Positions 50,829 to 60,177 of a stretch of DNA of 64,000 bases are shown one piece after another. The DNA comes from Microcoleus vaginatus_C. Its GTDB lineage: Bacteria; Cyanobacteriota; Cyanobacteriia; Cyanobacteriales; Microcoleaceae. The notes beneath the pieces were generated by a model, which was not told where the DNA came from, did not search any database, and saw only the letters and a list, made by a program, of their open reading frames with translations. The DNA lies in the NCBI GenBank assembly GCA_040004035.1, contig JAMPLN010000006.1. One strand, written 5' to 3'. How positions within the stretch are numbered: position 1 is the first letter of the stretch; every line of letters begins with the position of its first letter. Made by a program: the position numbers and the translations under genes.

Positions 50829-51060
50829 AAGTTGTACTCTAAGCTTAGTCTGCTTACTTGTCGATTAAACTTGACCCACTATAAATAACTCTACGAACTC
50901 ACTATGTCAAGTTAATTATTATTAAGCCTGTTTTATTATTTTTAGGGCAAACACAAAAGTACGATCGCCATTTTTGTGAATGTGCGATCGCACTCCCTAG
51001 CAGCAATTAGGCAAATCCCGAATAGCTGCGAAATTTCTATCCAATTAAAAGTGTCGCAAA
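50829..51060. repeat. Duplicated spacer, copy 2
   Basis: Homologous to 48851-49060, showing that a two-gene unit (paralogue 2 plus paralogue 3 versus paralogue 1 plus broken copy) was duplicated in tandem. Confidence 0.8.
50868..50913 (-). promoter_or_regulatory. Promoter with inverted arms upstream of paralogue 2
   Basis: Same AACTTGAC/GTCAAGTT arms, again 46 bases end to end. On the minus strand TTGACA, 17 bases, TATTTA. The arms are kept although the bases between them have changed, which suggests selection on them. Confidence 0.5.
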
Positions 51061-52089
51061 AGGCGATTCTGGTAATAGATTCAACTTGAGATTTCCGCCA
51101 CCTTCAATAACCGCGATCGTGTCAAAGCGACTAACTTGGGTAACTCCATTTTGAAAATCGGTGGGAAAGCCGTTCGTTTGGATAGCTAAATCTCGATTAT
51201 TGTTGATGGGAACTATCAAAAATTGCTCTAAATCATACCCTGCGAGCTGGATGCTATCCTGACCTTGGGTAAAGTTCCGAATTGTCGCAAAACCAGACCC
51301 AATGTAGAACTGTGAGATTCCGGCCGGGTTCCCCTTACTGCCTACTAAAGGTGTACCAAGTACAAATGTATCGCGGCCGCTACCCCCAAGGAGAGTATCG
51401 AATTCATCGCTGCCGTCACCTTCATACACTCGACCGGAGCCAAAGCCATTACCTGTACCTAAACCTACTTCAGTTCCAATTAATTCAACTTTCCCCACCC
51501 CGGAACCAGTGATGATGTCATTCCCAGGAGTTCCGACAAAAGTTGCAGAGCGGCTAGGCTCGTTTTTGCCGAAATTTAAGTAGTGTTCGCGACCGGTTTT
51601 CAAGGCTCCAGATTCCACAAATGGCCGAATATCGGGGTTTCTTTCTAAGTATTCTGTTTCAAAAAATGAAGTCCCAAACTGACCGTCTTTGATGCCGAAT
51701 TCAATGAAATGCTGGTAGCCGTTTTTAAAAGTTCCATTCTGAATAAACGGCTGCAACTGTCGGTTATTTGCGAGATAAAACGCTTCGTCATATTCAGGCG
51801 ATACGCGAGTGCGACCTTCTTCGTAACCGTATTGGATAAAGTGGTCTAGGCCCGTCGCAAAAGGTGCATTTGGGTTGTTGGGGGTGCGGACTAAGGCAGC
51901 GATATCTGGGTTGCCAGCAAGGTAAGTAGCTTCGTCAAAATACCGCGATACTTTGGTTAAGCCGCCGGCTTGACCAAATTTTTCAAAGTGTTCTCTTCCA
52001 GATTTGATAACTCCTGCATCAATGGCTGGTTTCACCCAAGGATATTGAGCAAGGTAGTATTTTTCGTCAAAAATTGCGTAACTAGCCAT
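51037..52089 (-). CDS. Four-repeat RTX-tail protein, paralogue 3
   Basis: 350 aa, the cleanest example. Repeats begin at IFDEKYYL, RYFDEATYL, EYDEAFYL and FFETEYL; RTX segment GNDIITGSGVG then EFDTLLGGSGRDTFVLG; tail GFATIRNFTQGQDSIQLAG and a final ATLLIG. Repeats 1-2 are nearly identical at DNA level to paralogue 1. Confidence 0.8.
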   Translation of the reverse strand: MASYAIFDEKYYLAQYPWVKPAIDAGVIKSGREHFEKFGQAGGLTKVSRYFDEATYLAGNPDIAALVRTPNNPNAPFATGLDHFIQYGYEEGRTRVSPEYDEAFYLANNRQLQPFIQNGTFKNGYQHFIEFGIKDGQFGTSFFETEYLERNPDIRPFVESGALKTGREHYLNFGKNEPSRSATFVGTPGNDIITGSGVGKVELIGTEVGLGTGNGFGSGRVYEGDGSDEFDTLLGGSGRDTFVLGTPLVGSKGNPAGISQFYIGSGFATIRNFTQGQDSIQLAGYDLEQFLIVPINNNRDLAIQTNGFPTDFQNGVTQVSRFDTIAVIEGGGNLKLNLLPESPFATLLIG

Positions 52090-52209
52090 GTTTTTCTACT
52101 GGGCATTTAATGAGCTGTTTATGCAATTTATCAATAATCCAGAATAGAGACAATTACCTGACCGGGTGATTTTACCCCACAGTAAAATCTCACTTAAGCT
52201 CTATGCTTT

Positions 52210-53262
52210 CTAGCCGAGGAAAGTGAGACCTACTGGAGGACTAAATGGATTTATCATCTCAATCGGTTGCAGAGTTAGACTTGATCCGCCCTGAATTCTG
52301 GCAAGTGTATCTCCCGATTTTTGAATTAATAAGTCCGCCCCTGATGGAAATATACTCAGTTCATTAAAGCTTTCCACCAACTGAATAAAATCTTTTCCTT
52401 TTTCAAAATTGACAATTCTGGCCTCCCCACTGCCGGTATAGAAATCTACCCGGCTGAGCAAACTACGTCGGTTGTTGGGAACAGCATCTCCGATCACGAA
52501 GTAATCAATGCCAGAAGTGCCAATCAATGTATCGAATTCAGTGGTAGTCAGGAAAGGCTCTCTCGTGATGTCATCCAATTTCAAAGCGTCATACTTATTC
52601 TTATTAATGCCAAAAGGTGGATTTTGGCCCGCGAAAGCTACTTGCATTCCGATAATTTGATTTTTTCCCGCTGTAAATCCCGTGACGATATCATTACCGT
52701 TGGTTCCTGTAAAAAATCCGTATCGATTTGACTCAAATTGCCCAAATTTTAGATAGTGTTCTCGACCAGTTTTTAAACTTCCCGCCTCCACAACTGCCGC
52801 CACATCTGGGTTATCTCCCAAGTAACGTGGTTCAAAGAAACTTGTCCCGTACCTACCTTCTGTTTTTCCGAATTGGATAAAGTGTTGAAAGCCGGATTTA
52901 AAAATTCCGTTCTGCACGAATGGAGTTATTTCCGGGTGGCGCTTTAAATAAAAAACTTCGTCGTAGTCAGGCGATACTCGCGTGCGGCCTTCTTCGTAAC
53001 CAAACTGGATAAAGTGGTCTAAACCTGAAGCAAAGGGTCGGTTTTGGTTGTTGGCGGTGCGAACAAATGGTGCAATATCTTGATTTTGAGCTAGATATGT
53101 ATCTTCGTCAAAATATCGCGATATTTTTGTGATGCCGGCGGCTTGACCAAATTTTTCAAAGTGTTCTCTTCCAGATTTGATGATTCCTGCATCAATGGCC
53201 GGTTTCAGCCACGGATATTGCGAAAGGTAGTATTGTTCGTCAAAAATTGCGTAGTTAGCCAT
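52210..53262 (-). CDS. Four-repeat RTX-tail protein, paralogue 4
   Basis: 350 aa from ATG 53262; the longer frame to 53361 would run into the stop region of paralogue 5. Most divergent member: repeat 3 has FYLKRHPEITPFVQNG, and the RTX region is replaced by TGTNGNDIVTGFTAGKNQII and FDTLIGTSGIDYFVIG with a 30-residue insert. The tail ends GLTFLG. Confidence 0.78.
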   Translation of the reverse strand: MANYAIFDEQYYLSQYPWLKPAIDAGIIKSGREHFEKFGQAAGITKISRYFDEDTYLAQNQDIAPFVRTANNQNRPFASGLDHFIQFGYEEGRTRVSPDYDEVFYLKRHPEITPFVQNGIFKSGFQHFIQFGKTEGRYGTSFFEPRYLGDNPDVAAVVEAGSLKTGREHYLKFGQFESNRYGFFTGTNGNDIVTGFTAGKNQIIGMQVAFAGQNPPFGINKNKYDALKLDDITREPFLTTTEFDTLIGTSGIDYFVIGDAVPNNRRSLLSRVDFYTGSGEARIVNFEKGKDFIQLVESFNELSIFPSGADLLIQKSGDTLARIQGGSSLTLQPIEMINPFSPPVGLTFLG

Positions 53263-53335
53263 GTTTTTCACTTCTCTTCGATTAGCGATCGCACCGACAG
53301 CATCCCAAAGAAAATTCTGAATAGATTCGATATTT

Positions 53336-54355
53336 CTACCCAAGCAAAGATCTAATAACACTAGATCCTGGTAATAGATTCAAATTGAGATTGCCGCCAC
53401 CTTCAACAACAGCGATTGTGTCAAAGCGACTGGCTATGAAAACTCCATTTTCAACGACGGGAAAGCCATTCGTTTGGATAGCTAAATCTCGATTATTGTT
53501 GATTGAAAACACCAATAGTTGATCTAAGGGAATCCCTGTCTGGATGATATCCTGACCTTGAGTAAAGTTCCGAATTGTAGCAAAACCTGGGCCGATGTAG
53601 AACTGTCTGGATGAGAGGGTTCCTCCCCTGAAGCCAACAATGTCACCGAGCACGAATTTATCGCGGCCGCTACCGCCAGTGAGAGTATCGAATTCATTGC
53701 TGCCGTCACTTTCATAATTTCGGGGGCCGGGATAGATAACACCTACTTCAACTCCAATTAATTCGACCTTCCCTACCCCTATACCAATGAGGATGTCATT
53801 ACCGGAAGTTCCGACAAAAGTTGCCTCGCGGCTTGGCTCGAATTGCCCAAACTTGAAGTAATGTTCCCGACCAGTTTTTAAGGTTCCAGAGCTGATAGCC
53901 TCAAACACATTGAATAAGTATCCCGGTTCAAAGAAAGATGTTCCAAAACGACCTTCTTTTACCCCGAATTGAATGAAATGCTGGTAGCCATTTTTAAAAG
54001 TTCCATTCTGAATAAACGGCTGCAAATCTCGGTTATTTGCGAGATAAAACGCTTCGTCATACTCAGGCGATACGCGAGTGCGACCCTCTTCGTAACCGTA
54101 TTGGATAAAGTGGTCTAGTCCTGTCGCAAAAGGCGCATTTGGATTGTTGGGAGTGCGGACTAAGGGTGCGATATCTGGATTGCCTGCCAGGTAAGTATCT
54201 TCGTCAAAATACCGCGATATTTTTGTGAGACCAGCGGCTTGACCAAATTTTTCAAAGTGTTCTCTCCCGGATTTAATGATTCCTGCATCAATCGCTGGTT
54301 TGAGCCACGGATATTGCGAAAGGTAGTATTGTTCGTCGAAGATATCGTAATTCAT
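53336..54355 (-). CDS. Four-repeat RTX-tail protein, paralogue 5
   Basis: 339 aa. Repeat 4 is shortened at its centre (FFEPGYLFNVFEAISSG, with the NPDI part lost). RTX segment GNDILIGIGVG, then EFDTLTGGSGRDKFVLG. It ends VIRSLLG. The reading frame keeps the family start MNYDIFDEQYYLSQYPWL. Confidence 0.78.
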   Translation of the reverse strand: MNYDIFDEQYYLSQYPWLKPAIDAGIIKSGREHFEKFGQAAGLTKISRYFDEDTYLAGNPDIAPLVRTPNNPNAPFATGLDHFIQYGYEEGRTRVSPEYDEAFYLANNRDLQPFIQNGTFKNGYQHFIQFGVKEGRFGTSFFEPGYLFNVFEAISSGTLKTGREHYFKFGQFEPSREATFVGTSGNDILIGIGVGKVELIGVEVGVIYPGPRNYESDGSNEFDTLTGGSGRDKFVLGDIVGFRGGTLSSRQFYIGPGFATIRNFTQGQDIIQTGIPLDQLLVFSINNNRDLAIQTNGFPVVENGVFIASRFDTIAVVEGGGNLNLNLLPGSSVIRSLLG

Positions 54356-54448
54356 CGTTGCTGTTTTAATAATGTAAAGTGCGATCGTACTTTTTTATAA
54401 AACCATCGCTCACCATCAATAAAAAATCATTAATCATCAGCCTGAGCT

Positions 54449-54488
54449 AATGACTAATGACCAATGACCAATGACCAATGACCAATGA
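54449..54488. repeat. Heptanucleotide tandem repeat (CCAATGA)n
   Basis: About five copies of AATGACC/CCAATGA lie directly at the 3' end of paralogue 6: the stop codon is immediately next to the tract. This is another heptamer class. Confidence 0.85.
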
Positions 54489-55475
54489 CTATCCAATTAA
54501 GAAAGTACCGTTACCGTTAGATTCTTGGAAAGTCAAACCCAAGTTTGCTCCTCCTTCAATCACGCCGAGCACATCTCCAAAACGCTGGATTGACAAATTG
54601 TTGCCAATGGGAACCAGATTGTAGCCGTTTAAAGAAGTTCCTTGCAGTTGGATAAAATCGTTTTCTATGTCGAAGTTGCGAATCGTAGCTTGACCGTTAC
54701 CCAAATACAGCGGTGTTGGGGTGACATTCCCGGCTGTAGCAGGAACTCCGAGTACGAAGCTATCAGGTCCCGGGCCACCAATCAGGACATCGAACTCATT
54801 GGTGCCAAAACTTTCATACTGCCGGTTGCCCCTGGGATCGATACCTACTTCCACTCCAATCAGTTCGGTATTCCCCACACCAACACCAGTTAGAATATCG
54901 TTGCTTCGGCTACCAACAAAAGTTGCGTCGCGGCTTGGCTCGTTTTTCCCGAAATTGAAGTAGTGTTCCCGACCAGTTCTCAGGGCTCCCGAGTTGACAA
55001 ACGGTACAATGTCGGGGTTTTCTCTTAAGTATTCCGGTTCAAAAAATGAAGTTCCAAAACGACCTTCTTTTGAGCCGAATTGAATGAAATGCTGGTAGCC
55101 TGATTTGAAAGGTGCATTGGGGCCGATAAACGATCGCAACTCGGAGTTATTTGCTAAATAAAAATCTTCGCTGTACTCTGGCGATACTGCGCTGCGGCGC
55201 TGTCCTTCTTCGTAACCGAACTGGATAAAGTGATCGAGGCCACTCGCAAAAGGTCCGTTTGGATTGACTGTGCGGACGAACGGTCTGAGGTCTGTGTTGA
55301 CAGTAAGGTAAGCATTTTCGTCAAAATAACGCGATACTTTGGTTAGACCGCCTTCTCGCCCGAATTTTTCAAAGTGTTCTCTCCCAGATGAGATGACTCC
55401 TGCGTCAATGGCTGGTTTGACCCAAGGATATGAGGCGAGGTAGAATTGTTCGTCGAAAATTGCGTAGTTAGCCAT
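54489..55475 (-). CDS. Four-repeat RTX-tail protein, paralogue 6
   Basis: 328 aa; the first gene of the array in the direction of transcription. Repeat 2 has an insertion-deletion (VNPNGPFASGLDHFIQFG; GQRRSAVSPEY). The middle GVGNTELIGVEVGIDPRGN is near-identical to paralogue 2. The tail ends GTFLIG. Confidence 0.78.
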   Translation of the reverse strand: MANYAIFDEQFYLASYPWVKPAIDAGVISSGREHFEKFGREGGLTKVSRYFDENAYLTVNTDLRPFVRTVNPNGPFASGLDHFIQFGYEEGQRRSAVSPEYSEDFYLANNSELRSFIGPNAPFKSGYQHFIQFGSKEGRFGTSFFEPEYLRENPDIVPFVNSGALRTGREHYFNFGKNEPSRDATFVGSRSNDILTGVGVGNTELIGVEVGIDPRGNRQYESFGTNEFDVLIGGPGPDSFVLGVPATAGNVTPTPLYLGNGQATIRNFDIENDFIQLQGTSLNGYNLVPIGNNLSIQRFGDVLGVIEGGANLGLTFQESNGNGTFLIG

Positions 55476-56010
55476 GTTTTCCCCCTAAAGTTTTGATGAG
55501 TTTGAGAGTTTATAGCAATTAGCTTTCCATGAACTCGATCGCCAATCAGGAATTTACACAAAACAGACGTTATGAAAGGGTTTTAAATTCCTGGTAAAAT
55601 GTCAATCTTGATGACGCATCAATTAGCCGAAGGCTACATTCTGCTTTCAGCAATTATGCCTTTTTCCCCTCAGTTAATTGAGCTATCGCAAGTTTGATCA
55701 ATTCTACAAAACTTGAAACTTTTTTCAGGATTTCTTTCTCAATGGTTGGTTAATTTTTAATTATTTTTATCCAACCCATTAATCGTATACATAAAATATA
55801 CATTTTGTCAAGTAAATATTTGTAAATAAAAATTGGAGTATTTGCTCAAGGAATTTATAAAAAAATGTAACGAAAATTTGACCTAAATTTGTCGAATTGT
55901 GTCATGTGCAGGCTCAAATCGCCTAATGGCAAGCGTTTTCTGGTAAAAATGCTTATGGGATAAAAAAATTCCCGATTCCCGAAAACAGCATCTTAAAGGA
56001 GCCTAACCGG
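55476..56010. other. Divergent intergenic region between the RTX-tail array and chlH
   Basis: 535 bases, AT-rich especially at 55740-55880, with promoters of paralogue 6 and chlH. AAAGGAG precedes the chlH ATG. No operator or RNA recognised. Confidence 0.45.
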
Positions 56011-59000
56011 ATGTTCACTCACGTCAAGCCCACCATTCGCCACGTTGTGCCGGAAAACTTGCAGGGGCGATCGCTCATGAAGGTGGTCTATGTCGTACTG
56101 GAACCGCAGTATCAAAGCGCCCTGTCGGCAGCGGTTCGATCGATAAACAAGAAAAATCCGAATCTGGCAATAGAAATCAGTGGCTACCTGATCGAGGAAC
56201 TCCGCAGCCCGGAAAATTACGAGGCCTTCAAGCGGGATGTGGCGGATGCCAATGTATTTATTGCTTCTCTAATTTTCATCGAAGATTTGGCAGAAAAAGT
56301 GGTAGCGGCGGTGGAACCGCTGCGCGACAGATTGGATGTCGCCGTCGTCTTCCCGTCGATGCCAGGGGTGATGCGACTCAATAAAATGGGCAGTTTCTCG
56401 ATGGCACAATTGGGACAAAGCAAAAGTGCGATCGGCGAATTCATGAAAAAACGGAAGGAAAAATCCGGGAGTTCCTTCCAAGACGGAATGCTGAAACTGC
56501 TGCAAACTTTGCCAAAAGTGCTGAAATATTTGCCCATCGACAAAGCCCAAGATGCGCGCAACTTCATGCTGAGTTTTCAGTATTGGCTGGGCGGTTCCCA
56601 AGAAAACTTGGAAAACTTCTTGCTGATGCTGTCACATAAATATGTATTCAAAGGCCAGGAACAGCTAAGTTTTCAAGAGCCCGTTGTCTACCCGGATATG
56701 GGAATTTGGCATCCTTTGGCACCGTCCATGTTTGAGGATGTAAAAGGATATCTCACCTGGTACAACGCCCGCAAAGATATTTCGGCAGACCTCAAAGACC
56801 CCCTCGCACCTTGCATCGGCTTGGTGTTGCAGCGGACTCACTTAGTCACCGGAGATGACGCGCACTATGTAGCAATGGTGCAGGAATTGGAGGCAATGGG
56901 GGCGCGGGTAGTGCCGATTTTTGCCGGCGGTTTAGACTTCTCGAAACCAGTCGAAACTTTCTTCTTGGAAGTTGGAACCAAAGGTGTTGCGCCGCTGCCG
57001 ATCGTTGATGCGGTGGTTTCTCTGACTGGTTTTGCGCTGGTGGGCGGCCCGGCGAAACAAGATCACCCGAAGGCGATCGAGACTTTGAAAAAGCTAAACT
57101 GCCCTTACATGGTGGCTTTGCCGCTGGTTTTCCAAACGACGGAAGAGTGGGAAAATAGCGATTTAGGCTTGCACCCGATTCAAGTTGCTTTGCAAATTGC
57201 CATTCCCGAGTTGGATGGCGCGATCGAACCAATTATTTTGTCGGGACGTGATGGCGCAACTGGCAAGGCGATCGCCCTACAAGACCGGATCGAAGCAATT
57301 TCCCAGCGCGCTATGAAGTGGGCAATGCTGCGCCGCAAACCAAAATTAGATAAAAAAGTTGCGATCACAGTTTTCAGTTTCCCGCCGGACAAAGGCAACG
57401 TCGGAACAGCCGCTTATTTAGACGTTTTCGGCTCGATTTACCAAGTATTGAAAGCCTTAAAAGGCAACGGTTACGACTTGCCAGAATTGCCGGATTCCGC
57501 CGAAAAACTGATGCAAGAAGTCATTCACGACGCAACAGCCCAATACCAAAGCCCGGAATTAAATGTTGCTTACCGGATGTCGGTAGCTGAATACGAAGAA
57601 TTCACTCCTTACTCGGAACGCTTGCAAGAAAATTGGGGCCCGCCTCCGGGACATTTGAACAGCGACGGACAAAATTTGCTGATTTTCGGCAAACATTTCG
57701 GCAATGTGTTTATCGGAGTGCAACCTACTTTTGGATACGAAGGCGATCCGATGCGGTTGTTATTCTCTCGTTCCGCCAGCCCTCACCACGGTTTTGCTGC
57801 TTACTATACATATTTGGAGCGCATTTGGGGTGCGGATGCGGTGCTGCACTTTGGCACTCACGGTTCGCTAGAATTCATGCCCGGTAAGCAGATGGGAATG
57901 TCTGGGGAATGTTATCCCGACAGTTTGATCGGCAAAATTCCCAATATCTATTATTACGCCGCCAACAATCCCAGCGAGGCGACAATTGCTAAGCGCCGCA
58001 GTTATGCTGAAACAATCAGCTATCTGACTCCTCCGGCTGAAAATGCTGGTTTGTACAAAGGTTTGCAGGAACTCAGCGAGTTAATTGCTTCTTATCAAAC
58101 TTTGAAAGAGACTGGGCGCGGTGTGCCGATTGTTGATGCGATCGTCGAAAAATGCCGTTTGGTGAATTTGGACAAGGATATCGCCCTACCTCCGGAACAA
58201 GAAAGAGGGGTTGCTGCGGGAATGACTGCGGAGGAACGCGACAATTTAGTTGGCTTGGTTTACCGCAAGTTGATGGAAATTGAGTCGCGGTTGTTACCTT
58301 GCGGTTTGCACGTTATCGGTAAGCCGCCGACTGCGGAAGAGGCGATCGCAACTTTGGTGAATATCGCCAATTTAGACCGCGAAGAAGACGGGCTGATCAG
58401 CTTGCCGCGGATTATTGCTAACAGTCTCGGACGCGATATCGGCGAAATTTACAGTAACAGCGACAAAGGCATTTTAACTGATGTCGAATTGCTGCAAAAC
58501 ATCACCTTGGCCTGTCGGGATGCCGTTGGCGCTTTGGTTAAGGAACAAACCGACGCTGAGGGTAGAGTTTCCCTTGTTTCTAAGTTGAATTTCTTCAACA
58601 TGGGCAAGAAAACACCTTGGCTTGAAGCTTTGCACGCCGCCGGTTACAAAAAAATCGATCCTGAACCGATTAAACCGCTGTTTGAGTATCTGGAATTCTG
58701 CTTGCAGCAAGTTTGTGCCGACAACGAATTAGGCGCTTTGTTGCGCGCGTTAGAAGGCGAGTATGTTCTGCCCGGGCCCGGTGGCGATCCGATTCGCAAC
58801 CCGGATGTTTTGCCGACGGGCAAGAATATGCACGCTTTGGACCCGCAGTCAATCCCTACAACGGGGGCGGTTAAGTCTGCTAAGCTTGTAGTCGATCGGC
58901 TATTAGAAAGACAGCGCGTTGATAACGGCGGAAATTACCCAGAAACGATCGCCGTTGTGTTGTGGGGAACCGACAACATCAAGACTTACGGCGAATCCCT

Positions 59001-60006
59001 CGCCCAAGTAATGTGGATGGTGGGAGTGAAGCCAGTTCCCGACGCATTGGGCCGGGTAAACAAACTCGAATTGCTTTCTTTAGAAGAGTTGGGACGCCCT
59101 CGGATCGACGTAGTAATTAACTGTTCCGGCGTATTCCGCGACTTGTTCATCAACCAAATGAATTTGTTAGATAAAGCCGTGAAAATGGCAGCGGAAGCCG
59201 ACGAACCGTTAGAGATGAACTTCGTCCGCAAACACGCCCTGAAGCAAGCGGAAGAAATGGGAATCAACCTGCGGCAAGCAGCAACCCGGGTATTTTCCAA
59301 TGCCTCTGGTTCCTATTCATCTAACATCAACTTAGCGGTGGAAAACAGCACTTGGGAAAGCGAAGCCGAGTTGCAGGAAATGTACTTAACTCGCAAATCC
59401 TTCGCCTTTTCTTCCGACAATCCGGGAACAATGGAACAAGACAGGCAGATTTTTGAATCATCCTTGAAAACTGCGGAAGTCACCTTCCAAAACTTGGATT
59501 CTGCCGAGATTTCCCTAACCGACGTGTCGCACTATTTCGACTCCGATCCGACTAAATTGATCGGCAGTTTGCGCGCAGATGGGAAGAAACCGACATCCTT
59601 TGTTGCTGATACAACGACAGCCAACGCGCAGGTGCGGACGCTATCAGAAACCGTGCGTTTAGATTCGCGGACTAAGCTGCTGAATCCGAAGTGGTACGAA
59701 GGGATGTTGTCGCACGGCTATGAAGGTGTGCGGGAGATTTCTAAGCGTCTGGTGAATACAACTGGATGGAGTGCGACGGCGGGCGCTGTGGATAATTGGG
59801 TGTATGAGGATGTCAACACTACGTTTATCCAAGATGAGGAGATGCAGAAGCGTTTGCTTAACTTAAATCCTCATTCTTTCCGCAAGATTGTCAGCACTTT
59901 GCTTGAGGTGAATGGCCGCGGTTATTGGGAGACTTCGGAGAACAATTTGGATCGTCTTCGTGAACTTTATCAGGAGGTGGAAGACCGGATTGAGGGGGTA
60001 GAATAG
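56011..60006 (+). CDS. chlH: Magnesium chelatase subunit H
   Basis: ChlH binds protoporphyrin IX and inserts Mg together with ChlI and ChlD, the first step specific to chlorophyll. 1331 aa, full length for the family; the N-terminal MKVVYVVLEPQYQSALS..., central GPPPGHLNSDGQ and HFGTHGSLEFMPGKQ near residue 613-627 and the C-terminal cobaltochelatase-type region are all present with no interruption. AAAGGAG precedes ATG 56011. The protein has no membrane segment. Cytosolic or stroma-like, associating with thylakoid or envelope membranes. Confidence 0.97.
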   Translation: MFTHVKPTIRHVVPENLQGRSLMKVVYVVLEPQYQSALSAAVRSINKKNPNLAIEISGYLIEELRSPENYEAFKRDVADANVFIASLIFIEDLAEKVVAAVEPLRDRLDVAVVFPSMPGVMRLNKMGSFSMAQLGQSKSAIGEFMKKRKEKSGSSFQDGMLKLLQTLPKVLKYLPIDKAQDARNFMLSFQYWLGGSQENLENFLLMLSHKYVFKGQEQLSFQEPVVYPDMGIWHPLAPSMFEDVKGYLTWYNARKDISADLKDPLAPCIGLVLQRTHLVTGDDAHYVAMVQELEAMGARVVPIFAGGLDFSKPVETFFLEVGTKGVAPLPIVDAVVSLTGFALVGGPAKQDHPKAIETLKKLNCPYMVALPLVFQTTEEWENSDLGLHPIQVALQIAIPELDGAIEPIILSGRDGATGKAIALQDRIEAISQRAMKWAMLRRKPKLDKKVAITVFSFPPDKGNVGTAAYLDVFGSIYQVLKALKGNGYDLPELPDSAEKLMQEVIHDATAQYQSPELNVAYRMSVAEYEEFTPYSERLQENWGPPPGHLNSDGQNLLIFGKHFGNVFIGVQPTFGYEGDPMRLLFSRSASPHHGFAAYYTYLERIWGADAVLHFGTHGSLEFMPGKQMGMSGECYPDSLIGKIPNIYYYAANNPSEATIAKRRSYAETISYLTPPAENAGLYKGLQELSELIASYQTLKETGRGVPIVDAIVEKCRLVNLDKDIALPPEQERGVAAGMTAEERDNLVGLVYRKLMEIESRLLPCGLHVIGKPPTAEEAIATLVNIANLDREEDGLISLPRIIANSLGRDIGEIYSNSDKGILTDVELLQNITLACRDAVGALVKEQTDAEGRVSLVSKLNFFNMGKKTPWLEALHAAGYKKIDPEPIKPLFEYLEFCLQQVCADNELGALLRALEGEYVLPGPGGDPIRNPDVLPTGKNMHALDPQSIPTTGAVKSAKLVVDRLLERQRVDNGGNYPETIAVVLWGTDNIKTYGESLAQVMWMVGVKPVPDALGRVNKLELLSLEELGRPRIDVVINCSGVFRDLFINQMNLLDKAVKMAAEADEPLEMNFVRKHALKQAEEMGINLRQAATRVFSNASGSYSSNINLAVENSTWESEAELQEMYLTRKSFAFSSDNPGTMEQDRQIFESSLKTAEVTFQNLDSAEISLTDVSHYFDSDPTKLIGSLRADGKKPTSFVADTTTANAQVRTLSETVRLDSRTKLLNPKWYEGMLSHGYEGVREISKRLVNTTGWSATAGAVDNWVYEDVNTTFIQDEEMQKRLLNLNPHSFRKIVSTLLEVNGRGYWETSENNLDRLRELYQEVEDRIEGVE

Positions 60007-60177
60007 TTCTAAGATTTATGGGGCTGGCAGAAATGTCAGCCTCAACAACTTTTGTAACTAACTGTCTATCTTAGGACTTAGGGAATGTACACAGGTTTTG
60101 GATACGGTCAAGGGCGATCGATCTAATTAAATTAGATCCATTTATAATAGGGTTAAAGTTCTCGTGGAGTATTTACA

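Noticed and set aside
53263..53361. N-terminal extension of paralogue 4
   Set aside because: It lacks family similarity, crosses the 3' end of paralogue 5, and the conserved start MANYAIFDEQ is at 53262.
54449..54488. Possible CRISPR-like array
   Set aside because: The period is 7 bp with no unique spacers; a simple tandem repeat. No cas gene is in the window.
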